Positions 11,457-21,369 of a stretch of 64,000 bases of DNA are shown here, piece by piece (within the stretch, counting starts at the first letter, position 1; each line of letters starts with the position of its first letter). The notes under the pieces were generated by a model. That model saw nothing but the letters and a program-made list of their open reading frames with translations, was not told the origin of the DNA and did not search any database. The DNA is taken from the NCBI GenBank assembly GCA_030848705.1, contig JAUIZM010000015.1, forward strand, positions 1,116,001 through 1,180,000. The letters are read 5' to 3'. The stretch is from Heracleum sosnowskyi (lineage: Eukaryota > Streptophyta > Magnoliopsida > Apiales > Apiaceae). The position numbers were made by a program, and so were the translations under genes.

Positions 11457-13769
11457 ATGTCGATAACAAAGTATGAAAGCGTGAAAATTCTCATCCTGAA
11501 GAAATCAGAATATCCAACATGGAAGGTAAAAATGTTAATGTACCTGGAGGCTATGGATCCTGACTATCTGGATAGAATTCGTGATGGTCCATATATTCCT
11601 ACAAGGATTGTAGAACGAACAGACACTGTACCTGAACATTATGTGGTCAAGGCCAAGAGTGTCTGGACTCCAAAAGAAAAAGCTCATATACTCAGAGAAC
11701 CAAAGATAAAGAACATCCTACACAATAGTCTTGATGCTGTCATGTCCAACAGAGTGATTGCATGCAAGTCTGCAAAAGAAATCTGGGATACCTTGGAAAC
11801 TCAGTGCCAGGGATCTGCATCTGTCAAGAAGAACAGAAGGGCTCTTTTGATTCAAGAATATGAACAATTCGATGCTAGACCTGATGAGAGCCTAACTGAT
11901 TTATATGATAGATTTCTGACACTTCTGAACAGTTTATCTTTAGTTGACAAGGAGTATGAAACTGAAGATTCAAATACCAAGTTTCTAAGAGCTTTACCTG
12001 AAGAATGGGATACTCAGACCTCGATCATTAGACATCAATATAATCTCAACACTGTGTCTCTTGATGAAGTCTATGGAATGTTAAGAACTCATGATCTTGA
12101 AGTTCAACAGAGAAAGAATAAGAAAGGCAGCAAGACAAAATCTATTGCTTTGAAAGCAGAGGCTAAATCAAAAGGAAAAGCTATGGAGGTCTCTAAAAGG
12201 AAAACAAGAATAGTTGAGTCAGATTCTGATGACTCATCATCAGATACTGATGGCAATCATGATGCCAATGCTGATGATGACTCTTCTGACTCAGACATTG
12301 AAGAGATGGTTGCTATGATTGTCAGAAGCTTCAAAAAGATGAAGTTCAGGAAGGCTAGGAGACAAGGCAACTTCCAGAAAAGGATCTTCAATGCAAACAA
12401 AGACAAGAATATCAAAAAGGACAGCAAGAGTAGCAAATTTGACAAGTCAAAGGTTAGATGCTACAAGTGTAATGGTATGTGTCACTTTGCTAGTGAGTGC
12501 AAGAAGACAAAGGCACTCATTACATCAAGCAAGGATTGGATGGACTCTTCCTCAGAATCTGAGACTGAGGTGGTCAACTATGCTCTAATGGCCAATACTG
12601 ATGATACTGATATTCCTGATGATAAGGTACTTAATACTGTCTTTGATTTTGATACTGATAATGCTTCTGAGTTAAGACGTTTTCTAAAGTCATTGCATAT
12701 TAGCTTTAGAAGTCAAACTGCTGAGAATACTAGGATCTTATCCGAGATGTCTGAACTTAGGAAAAGGAATGAGCATTTAGAAGCTGAATTTTCTCTTATG
12801 CAAAAAGTACAGATAGAATGTGATAATGCTAAACACATGTACTTAGAGATGAAACTTAACTGTACTGCTCTTGAAAAGGAACTTGAGTATGCTAATGAGA
12901 AAATCAGAACCTGGACAGATTCTGGTAGAAAATTTCATGAGATTAATACCTCTAAGAATTGGAAAGAGTGTCTAGGGTATAAGTCAGATGAGGATAAGAA
13001 ACTTAAGGAGAAAATTGTTGTTGATGAGACAGTTAGTCCAAAAACCTATAGACATGTTATAGACAAAACCAAATCTAAGATTACTCCTGTTAATTTTGTT
13101 TTTGGTAATGATTCCAATTCAACTTTTGAAAAGGGATCTACTTCTGTTCAAAATATCAAAGTTATTAAGTCTAAACCTGTCTTGAGTAAAGTCACTAAAA
13201 ATGTAGGTTTACTGTCTCAGAAACAACTTAAGGACAAAATCTGTGAGGTTACAGATAGGAAGAAGGAAGTTAATGTTAAGAGAAATAGGAATGGTAAAAT
13301 TGGGATCAATAAAGAGAATGGTTATAAGTATATCCCAAATGCACCTAGGAAATGTTGTTTTAACTGTGGTAACTCTAATCATCTTGCTATTGATTGTAAA
13401 AAGAGTTTAAAGAAAAGTACTGAAATTCCTATTTCTGATATTAGGAGTAGATCAGTATTTTATAAACCACAGAAGTCCTGTTTTCATTGTGGTAGTATAT
13501 GGCATTCTATTTATACTTGTAAAGATTATCGTGATTTGTACTATAACTTTTATGATCCATTGCCTAAGTTTGATCATAGTACAAAGTCTGGTAGAATTGA
13601 TAATGTCATAGTGAAGCATGCTTTTGTTAATACTGAAACTGACAAAGCAAATCCTGATGGAATAAATCTTGTCACGACTGCTAAAGTCATAAAGTCTTCT
13701 GCTGCTAAAATTAATAAATTGCATGGAAAAGGAACCCAACAAGTATGGGTTCCTAAATGTTCTAACTAG
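11457..13769 (+). CDS. gag of family 3 (intact frame)
   Basis: An uninterrupted frame of 770 residues from ATG 11457 (MSITKYESVKILILKKSEY) to TAG 13767-13769. The order is: a capsid region with the copia UBN2 pattern (residues about 10-220); a Lys-rich then Ser/Asp-rich linker; CCHC knuckle 1 (CYKCNGMCHFASEC, near 12460); a long heptad-rich middle part; then two more CCHC knuckles near 13355-13525 (CFNCGNSNHLAIDC and CFHCGSIWHSIYTC). Three knuckles is more than the usual one. The frame closes with the copia-typical VWVPK. Gag packages element RNA into particles. Given the wrecked pol of this copy, the protein could only be used by related elements. Confidence 0.85.
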   Translation: MSITKYESVKILILKKSEYPTWKVKMLMYLEAMDPDYLDRIRDGPYIPTRIVERTDTVPEHYVVKAKSVWTPKEKAHILREPKIKNILHNSLDAVMSNRVIACKSAKEIWDTLETQCQGSASVKKNRRALLIQEYEQFDARPDESLTDLYDRFLTLLNSLSLVDKEYETEDSNTKFLRALPEEWDTQTSIIRHQYNLNTVSLDEVYGMLRTHDLEVQQRKNKKGSKTKSIALKAEAKSKGKAMEVSKRKTRIVESDSDDSSSDTDGNHDANADDDSSDSDIEEMVAMIVRSFKKMKFRKARRQGNFQKRIFNANKDKNIKKDSKSSKFDKSKVRCYKCNGMCHFASECKKTKALITSSKDWMDSSSESETEVVNYALMANTDDTDIPDDKVLNTVFDFDTDNASELRRFLKSLHISFRSQTAENTRILSEMSELRKRNEHLEAEFSLMQKVQIECDNAKHMYLEMKLNCTALEKELEYANEKIRTWTDSGRKFHEINTSKNWKECLGYKSDEDKKLKEKIVVDETVSPKTYRHVIDKTKSKITPVNFVFGNDSNSTFEKGSTSVQNIKVIKSKPVLSKVTKNVGLLSQKQLKDKICEVTDRKKEVNVKRNRNGKIGINKENGYKYIPNAPRKCCFNCGNSNHLAIDCKKSLKKSTEIPISDIRSRSVFYKPQKSCFHCGSIWHSIYTCKDYRDLYYNFYDPLPKFDHSTKSGRIDNVIVKHAFVNTETDKANPDGINLVTTAKVIKSSAAKINKLHGKGTQQVWVPKCSN

Positions 13770-13785
13770 TGTGTTTCTATTCTGA

Positions 13786-15050
13786 TTGCAGGGAAAAAGG
13801 AAAAATGTGTTAGTCATGGATAGTGGATGTTCTGTGCACATGACTGGAAACAAAGCCCTATTATCAGAATATGAGGAAAAAGCTGGCCCAACTGTGTCTT
13901 ATGAAGATGGCAACATTGGACAAACTCTGGGATATGGCAATATAATCATTGGAAATGTCATCATTGAAAAAGTAGCTCTAGTGAAAGGACTAAAACACAA
14001 TCTGTTGAGTATTAGTCAAATCACTGACAGAGGTTATCATGTCAACTTCTATTCCACACATTGTGAAGTAGTCAGCAAAGAAACAGGAAAGATTGCATTG
14101 ATTGGCTACATACATGGTAACATTTATGAAGCCAACATTCTCTCAAATACTGATGACTCCCCTACATGTCTCATCAGTAAAGCATTCGTAGATGAAAGTT
14201 GGAATTGGCACAAGAAGCTTTCTCATCTCAACTTCAGCAATATCAATGAGTTGGTTAAGAAAGATTTAGTTAGAGGATTGCCAAAAGTGTTATATACTCC
14301 TGATGGAATCTGTGATGCATGTCAAAAATCTAAACAGAGAAGGACATCATTCAAGAGTAAATCTGAATCCTCTATTGAAGAACCATATCACATGTTGCAT
14401 CTTGATCTATTTGGACCAGTCAACATTATGTCCATCAGTAAGAAAAGGTACACTCTTGTAATTGTTGATGAATATTCTAGATTCACCTGGGTGTACTTTA
14501 TGCACAGAAAAGATGAAACTCATGAAATATTGTTGGATCATATGAGAATGATTGAGACAACCACAAAGTACAAAGTCAAGATACTGAGGAGTGATAATGG
14601 TACTGAATTCAAGAATTCAAAGATGGAAGAGTTCTGCAAATACAAAGGAATTATTCAACAATTCTCTGCTCCTGGCACACCTCAGCAAAATGGAGTAGTT
14701 GAAAGGAAAAATAGAACTCTTATTGAAGCTGGCTGAACTATGTTGGAAGAAGCTAAATTACCTACATATTTCTGGGCAGAAGTAGTCAACACAGCATACT
14801 ATACTCAAAATCTCACATCGATAAACAGACATGGTGTTACTCCTTATCAATCACTCAAGGAGAAGAAACCAAGTTTGAAGCATCTGCATGTGTTTGGCTG
14901 TAAATGTTTTGTTCTCAGAACTCATCCTGAACAGCTAGGAAAGTTTGAAACAAAGGCTGATGAAGAAGATAATTGGATTGAATGAAGACTCACATGATAG
15001 ATTGACTTTTGAAAATGAAACTTCCAAGGAACCTGAAGAAAGTGAATCAG
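13786..15050 (+). pseudogene. pol of family 3, 5' part (protease, integrase)
   Basis: The frame opens after TGA 13783-13785 with LQGKRK. It holds the aspartic protease motif (MDSGCSVHMTG), the integrase zinc-binding region (WHKKLSHLN ... CDACQKSK) and core signatures (HLDLFGP, RSDNGTEF, QQNGVVERKNR). TGA at 14734-14736 replaces the Arg codon found in copy B. A deletion near 14970 disturbs the frame just before the region that normally reads IFVGYS. At 15051 the reverse-strand copy 2b is inserted, with TSD ATCAG at 15046-15050. The gene continues at 28275. Confidence 0.88.
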
Positions 15051-16367
15051 TGTTAGGTCCTGATAAGTTTGTAGAAGGGGGGTTGAATACAAACTATACC
15101 GTTTTATCGAATTTGTCCTTTAAATGATTTAACTGTTTAAAACAAATTAATGCGGAATAAAAACTGAAACAATATTCAAGTTAAATAGAAACTCTATTAA
15201 ACTTGAGGAGTGTTACAACTTTGATCACTGATTACAAAGAACTTAATAAAACAAATCTAGAATAAATTCGACATGAATTTATCTATTTTTGTAATAAAAA
15301 GGATCGAATACTAAAAAGTAGTTCGATATAAAATCTAGGGATTATGATCCGCTAGAAAGCTAAAGCAGTACAAGAGATACAATTCTTATGAATTAAATGT
15401 TGAAGAACAATCAAGAATTAAATCTCTGGCGAATTTTGTAGCTTGACAGTTGAAGAAGTAATGAAGAGAGAATGAAATATTTGTTGCTGTCTTTACTTCT
15501 GTGTAATTGATCTCTTATGAATGTCAACTGCCTTGTCTTATATAAACAAAACACACTGCATTCTTTTTATATAAGCCAACCCACGTGCAATACAAATTAA
15601 TTGAATTGCATTAGGAAGACTTAAAGAAATACAATGATTTTACTCTTAGAAGACAATCGGGAAGACAATCAATGTATTAAGAAGACATTCGGGAAGACTC
15701 TAAATTTGCCTAGGAAGACAATCGGGAAGACTCTCTTGAGAGTCTTCCTAGTTTAAAAACTAAGTCTTCCTAGTACAAAATCTAAGTCTTCCTAGTTCAA
15801 ATATATTCTAATTTAAATAATTAACTAAATAAATTATGTATTAAATTAATTCTTTGCAAAATTAATTTAATAAATAATATACTTAATAATATTAATTATT
15901 TATAAGAGAATAAATAGAATTAGTTGACTTCTCAAATAAATCCAGAATCACTTAAAACTTAGATAAATAACAAACAAAATAGTACGTTGACACTCGATGT
16001 ACTGTCTGGTTCATGAGTGACTAACGACAATGTCTGTTCTTTATCTATTTAACTTTAAGCAGTGATTCACTTCCTTCTCATTCAAGAACTCCGTAATCAG
16101 TATCTTTTTCTGTCACCACTTGAAATCTCTGTCACTTTAATAAATCCACTGAGCTTGAATACTTCATTGAGGCTTGATCAATAATTTGAGCTTCTTTCAA
16201 TATAGAATCACTTCAAGTCTGTAGATGACTTTAATCTTCATTCTTTGACAGATATAACTTTCTGAGATTCCTGTGACAATAGATTTTTATTATTTACTTA
16301 TTACATCTTAATTAAAGTTGAGTAGAATCCTCGGTGTTTACAAATAGGACTAGACATATGCCTTTCA
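15051..16367 (-). repeat. 3' LTR of copy 2b
   Basis: 1317 bp. An array of GGAAGAC/GTCTTCC words spans 15610-15800 and includes a perfect hairpin at 15725-15748 (arms GGAAGACTCTC and GAGAGTCTTCC, 2-base loop). TATATAA-type boxes lie near 15540 and 15570 on the reverse strand. Confidence 0.95.
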
Positions 16368-16382
16368 ATCTCCCCCTATTTG
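16368..16382 (-). other. Polypurine tract, copy 2b
   Basis: Read on the reverse strand, AAATAGGGGGAGAT sits directly before the 3' LTR, the primer for plus-strand DNA synthesis. Confidence 0.85.
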
Positions 16383-16630
16383 TTTGTTAGACAATAACAA
16401 CCAAATACTCTAGAGGATAACTCAACTAAAACAAGAAAAGATAAGACTTTTAAGAGCCAAGCAAATAATAAAAGGTTCTGGATTAAATATAACAATTTCC
16501 AGATTCAAACAGTAAAGATAAATACAAGATAGATGTTCCTCTAGACTGAACATATGAATACATTTCCCTATCTTGATTTACCTAGCTCTAAAGATATAAC
16601 ATTTACAAATGAGCTAAACCTATCATGCCT

Positions 16631-19600
16631 TTAGTCTCTAATTTCACCTTCTTCAGCTTCTTGTAAGGTGACTAGAAGATCTTTGTCAAGGACACAATCA
16701 CTTTCAGAAACCACACCTCTTGGCATTACTGGTTGATTGGTGATCTTCTTCAGTCTATTCTTCATTTGAGCATATCTTGGAATTTTCTCCGTGCAGTAGT
16801 CTGAAATCATATCAGCAACTTCAGACTTCTCTACAGAAGCAAACCCAGAAGTTCTAAGAAGATTCTCCAACTTCACCAGTTGCATAGCAGTCTGTAGCTT
16901 CATGGAATCAGGATCCAGCCTCACAGTTTCTAAAGTTGTACCTCTATAGATTTTGACTTCATAAGGAAAATGTACAACTTGAGGACTGGCCTTCATAGCA
17001 GAATCTCTAAGCCGGTCATATAGAAGCTCATTCAAGCAAGAAGATCTCTTTACTTTACTCATTAGAATCCACAATTCAGATAGAGATCTTCTTTGTAGGA
17101 GGTCAAGAGAAATGGTGAATGACCCTTCAAGAGCACTAGAGACATAAATGAACAGTTCTTGCCTCACTTGATCAAATGCAGACGTAATCCTTAGGATATC
17201 TTCCTTCAATGCCTTCATATATAATGAGTTGTCTGGATTAACCGTTCTGATCTTCTCAAGCAGCTTTAGAAAAGTAGCATCATTGTTTGTGCCTCTCTGA
17301 GGGATATCAAACATCTCCCTTGCCTTATCCCACTTGCTTCCTTGCTTCATTCTCACATCCAATCTCCTTTCTTTGACATGAATACTATGAAGACGTTGTT
17401 TGTCTTCATGTTCAGCCTTTTGAATTTTCAGCTTCTGAGATATGATGTCGGAGACCTTGGCATTCTCATCCTCCTTTCTCCTTAGCTCTGCCTGCTGTTT
17501 CTTCAACTCCTTCTGAAACAAAGGGTCAGGTGTATATAGATCAGCTTCATCCTCCCAATCCTCAAAGTTTGCTGCCTCCTCAACCTCCTCCTCACTAAAA
17601 GCTTCTTCAGGTATGGTCTTCTCCAGATCACCAGATGTGTCATAATGGAAGTCATCCTGTTCACCATGGTAGTAGTAGGCATCATCAAAGACAGTATCCT
17701 CCAGTGATAGTTTACCTTTTCCCTTATCCTTTCCAGAAGCTCCTCCAGCTTCTCTGTTTCCTCCTTCTTTCTCCTTCTCCCCTTTAGTTGAGGAATCCTC
17801 TACAGTTTGAGCTGTGGAAGCCCTAGGATTCACCTCAGATGTTCGCCTTATCTCTCCTCGTTCTCTCCCATCTCCTCCTTCTTCAGCATCAGCATCCTCA
17901 TCATCATCTCCCTCAAAGAATGTTTTTTGCTCTTCAGTAGGTTGATGTGAATTCTTGATCATATTGTATAGGTGCTTCATCCCTTCATTGAGATGCTCCA
18001 TTCCTCCTTCTAACTTAGACATCCTTTCTTCATTAAACCTCTGGTTTTCATCAGTTGTTTGCAGAATAAAGTCCACCTTGGTAGAAATAGCAGCAATCTC
18101 CTTGACACTCTCCGATATCTGAGCATTTGACGTTGTAAGATCAGAGATGTCTGAAGCCACCAGTACTTGAGATTGTTGGATTGAATTCAGCTTTGGGAGT
18201 AAATTATTCTTCAATCCTTCCAGGTCATCTTTCACAGTACCCAGCTGATTTGATACAGAGGTGGTAGATTGAGCAACCACTTGTGCTTTAAGAAGATTGT
18301 TCTCAGCCTGGGTTTCTTGTAACTTCCTTTGTAGATCAGCTAGCTGGTTCAACAAAGCAGTGTTTGTGTCAGTGTGTGCACTCACCTCAATTGCTCTCAG
18401 TGGTGTTTCACTCAACTCACGTGCTTGTGTTTCACTCGGTGTTTGATTCATATCTCTCACCACTAACTGTCTGTCAAGATTCTCAGTAGATGTACCTGCA
18501 GGAAAAATCACCCTAGCCCCTTCAAGAGAGGTCAGTGGTGGTGCAATGGGAGTTCGCAATTCCCGATCCCTGATTGAGTCTGTCAAAATATTTGACATTG
18601 TATACTGAATTTCTTCAGGGACAGACTCATCAAGTTGCCTTTCACTTTCTCCAGTATAAACTGCGAGTGAAAAATCCCTTAGGGGAGCCAGAGATGTTCC
18701 CTCTGGGAGGGGAGAAAATGATTCTATTATTGGTGGCAAAGAATCAGATTTTCCCTCTGATGCCTGTGAAGGCACTTCTACCGTAACTATGGTAGGCACT
18801 GTTTCAAAGTCAAAAGTAAAGTGCTCTCCTGGCATGGTGTCCTGAGTGTCATCTATATGGATATCTTCTCCCATTGTGAGTAATGGGAGTGTGCTTGACT
18901 CAGTACAAGATGCCATGGCCCTATGGCGAATTTCAATAGATTCATCCTGTTGAGAGGATGTCTCCAGAGTCTGTGTAGTGGCCATATCAATGTCCATATC
19001 CTTTTGAGAGGATACAGATGGGCTTACAGTTGTCTCCCTATAGGTTTTTCTTTTCTTTAAGGGTGGAGACAGAGCTGTGGGAACACTCATTTCAGGTATA
19101 TCACTAACCTTTCTTGAACTGGTTTGAACATTAGGCTCAGATTGTGTTTCAGGAGTGTTTGACTCTCTGTTTGGCTCTATGACCTGGGTCAGAGACTGTG
19201 GTTCTACAATCTCTGGGTCAGCCCTAACAACCACTTGGGTTTCACTTGAAGTACCAGAAGAAGAACCAAAGTTAGGAATAACTACCTGTAGTGGTACTGG
19301 ATGTGGTTCGGGAACTTGTTCACCAAAGATAGGAAGATTAATGAATTGACTCATCAATGGTGAAACAAGAACAGGTATATTGAGGAATTTGGATGAGACG
19401 TCAAGTCTGGTGTAGAATTTGGTGTCTGTGGTTGGAGAGGTTTCAAATCTAGCTTCTCGAAACAGTTCTACCTGCTCAGCAGTGAGAAGATGATTAATGA
19501 TAAGAGTTAGAAAGCGAGGGTACCAACACCTTACTTTCACACCATTATCAGAATCTCTCCTAGAGTGAGCAAGCCTGTTGAGCAATAGGTTCCACAGAAT

Positions 19601-20131
19601 CTCAGCAAAGTTCAACCTACGACCAAATACTATAGCATAGGCAATGTACTGATTAAGACTGGTAATGCAATGAAAGTTTGTTTTTGTGCAGTTACCAAAT
19701 ACCCTAGCTATAGTATCAAAGAACAGATCCCATTCCCTTACAACAAAAGTTTTTGACAATTTCACCATTTGAAAGGGACCCTGATAATGAATATTCACAA
19801 AGAACTGTGTTAACTCATCATCAGTGGGTAATGGATCAAACCTGTCCTTTGGAAAATGCAACACATCACAAAATAAATCAAAAGTAACTGTATATTGCTG
19901 GTTTAAGATATAGAAAGTAAAAGAGTTTGAATCTTCAGCAATAACAGCACTTGAACACAACATCCTTAATGGATCAATTTTCAGAAGTGCATTGGCACAA
20001 ATAGCATAACTAACACATGTATTGCTATTTAAAAATTGAATCCACGGTCTAAAGCGTTCCACTTTACACTTAGCCGGATCAAAATACCCAACAAAATTAT
20101 TTAAAACTAATTCAAAATTATTAGGATCCAT
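16631..20131 (-). CDS. ORF3 (env-like position) of copy 2b, intact
   Basis: An unbroken frame of 1166 residues from ATG 20131 to TAA 16631, between pol and the 3' LTR, where Sireviruses carry their so-called env-like gene. Residues 1-220 form a folded-looking domain ending with a VREW motif (131-134) and a WYPRFL motif (203-208). Family 1 ORF3 has the same two motifs at similar spacing. Residues about 270-580 are Ser/Thr/Pro-rich and probably disordered. Heptad patterns at about 590-740 and 870-930 predict coiled coils, with an acidic stretch between. No signal peptide or convincing membrane segment was seen, so an envelope role is not supported. Function is unknown. It is the best-preserved gene of this copy, while gag and pol are broken. 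Confidence 0.85.
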   Translation of the reverse strand: MDPNNFELVLNNFVGYFDPAKCKVERFRPWIQFLNSNTCVSYAICANALLKIDPLRMLCSSAVIAEDSNSFTFYILNQQYTVTFDLFCDVLHFPKDRFDPLPTDDELTQFFVNIHYQGPFQMVKLSKTFVVREWDLFFDTIARVFGNCTKTNFHCITSLNQYIAYAIVFGRRLNFAEILWNLLLNRLAHSRRDSDNGVKVRCWYPRFLTLIINHLLTAEQVELFREARFETSPTTDTKFYTRLDVSSKFLNIPVLVSPLMSQFINLPIFGEQVPEPHPVPLQVVIPNFGSSSGTSSETQVVVRADPEIVEPQSLTQVIEPNRESNTPETQSEPNVQTSSRKVSDIPEMSVPTALSPPLKKRKTYRETTVSPSVSSQKDMDIDMATTQTLETSSQQDESIEIRHRAMASCTESSTLPLLTMGEDIHIDDTQDTMPGEHFTFDFETVPTIVTVEVPSQASEGKSDSLPPIIESFSPLPEGTSLAPLRDFSLAVYTGESERQLDESVPEEIQYTMSNILTDSIRDRELRTPIAPPLTSLEGARVIFPAGTSTENLDRQLVVRDMNQTPSETQARELSETPLRAIEVSAHTDTNTALLNQLADLQRKLQETQAENNLLKAQVVAQSTTSVSNQLGTVKDDLEGLKNNLLPKLNSIQQSQVLVASDISDLTTSNAQISESVKEIAAISTKVDFILQTTDENQRFNEERMSKLEGGMEHLNEGMKHLYNMIKNSHQPTEEQKTFFEGDDDEDADAEEGGDGRERGEIRRTSEVNPRASTAQTVEDSSTKGEKEKEGGNREAGGASGKDKGKGKLSLEDTVFDDAYYYHGEQDDFHYDTSGDLEKTIPEEAFSEEEVEEAANFEDWEDEADLYTPDPLFQKELKKQQAELRRKEDENAKVSDIISQKLKIQKAEHEDKQRLHSIHVKERRLDVRMKQGSKWDKAREMFDIPQRGTNNDATFLKLLEKIRTVNPDNSLYMKALKEDILRITSAFDQVRQELFIYVSSALEGSFTISLDLLQRRSLSELWILMSKVKRSSCLNELLYDRLRDSAMKASPQVVHFPYEVKIYRGTTLETVRLDPDSMKLQTAMQLVKLENLLRTSGFASVEKSEVADMISDYCTEKIPRYAQMKNRLKKITNQPVMPRGVVSESDCVLDKDLLVTLQEAEEGEIRD

Positions 20132-21369
20132 TTTAAATAAAACAATAAAATTTTAATTAACTTAAATAAAAATAAAATTTTAGGGATTTTTAGAATTAAT
20201 TAAAATTACTAAAATCCACAAAATTAAATTTTATCAAAATTAATTAATTTTCAAATTTAGATCCTAAATATTCGAACTAAGACACTTTGAAATGCAAACT
20301 AAATTGGGTAATAGATCTTCAACCACACACAGTTAAACACACTTCTAGAAATTTCTAAGATCACTAAAACACAAGCAGTCACTTAGCAAATTAAGAAGAA
20401 TCAATTCGAATGGATTCCAAGAAAATTGAAAAATTGGACAGCACTTCGACTTGATATCTTGAATTTAAAAGAACAGAACAAATTTTGCTAAGTAACAACT
20501 TGAGCAATAAGAACTATGATCAAAGTTTCTGCAGAATTGTTTGGATCCGAAAGGGTTTTGTGAAAGAAAACTAATTAGAACACAAACAAAAACTGGTAAG
20601 GCAAAGTGTGTGTATTTTCGTGTGTATCTATATATATATATATATATAATAGAATAAAACTAAAACTGATTAGAATAGAAGACTGACGGTTTTTTTTTTG
20701 AATTTGAACTGGGAAGACAATCGGGAAGACTTAAGATAGTCTTCCCGGTAGTCTTCCTAGTTCAAATTAGGAAGTCTTCGGAAAAACAAATAAATAAAAG
20801 AAAATCAGAAAACTAAAGTAATTATTTTTAAGTCTTCCCGATAGTCTTCCTAGTTCAAAAACTGGGAAGACTTAGGAAAAGACTTAAAATTAATTAAAAA
20901 AAAAACAGAAAAAATGCTTAGTTTTCCCGGTAGTCTTCCTAGTGTAAAACTGGGAAGACTTAGGAAAAATTCAGAATTTTAATTCGAATATTCACAGAAA
21001 ATGTTGAACAACTTATAAAAATGCATGAAAAATATATAAAATTCTAGAAAAATTCACAGAAAATTCCATAAATCCTAGAAAAATATGCAGAATATTAGAA
21101 ATGGATAAAATTAATATAAACTTGCAGAAAAATTCAAACAACAATATTTACAATCTGAAAACTACCTAAATAATTCTAAATAAATATATTTTCAATAAAA
21201 ATACATTTCTCTACTTAAAAAATATGAGAAAAATAGTTTTAAAGAAAATAAAATATGTAGAGCTATTTAAATACACAAGCATGTACTATTAAATGAGAAT
21301 TGGCAGTAAATATCAGTTAAATGACAAGTGAAAATGAATTTTAAAAGAGCAAACATGACAGAGATATTG
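20132..21369 (-). promoter_or_regulatory. pol-ORF3 spacer of copy 2b with motif array and TATA tract
   Basis: A 1.24-kb AT-rich non-coding stretch. At 20700-20960 the words GGAAGAC/GTCTTCC (often as GTCTTCCCG(G/A)TAGTCTTCC) recur about nine times, the same motif as in the family 2 LTR. A (TA)n tract at 20629-20649 follows in the direction of ORF3, about 500 bp before its ATG. Array then TATA copies the order seen in the LTR, which suggests a promoter for ORF3. This is inference. Confidence 0.5.
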
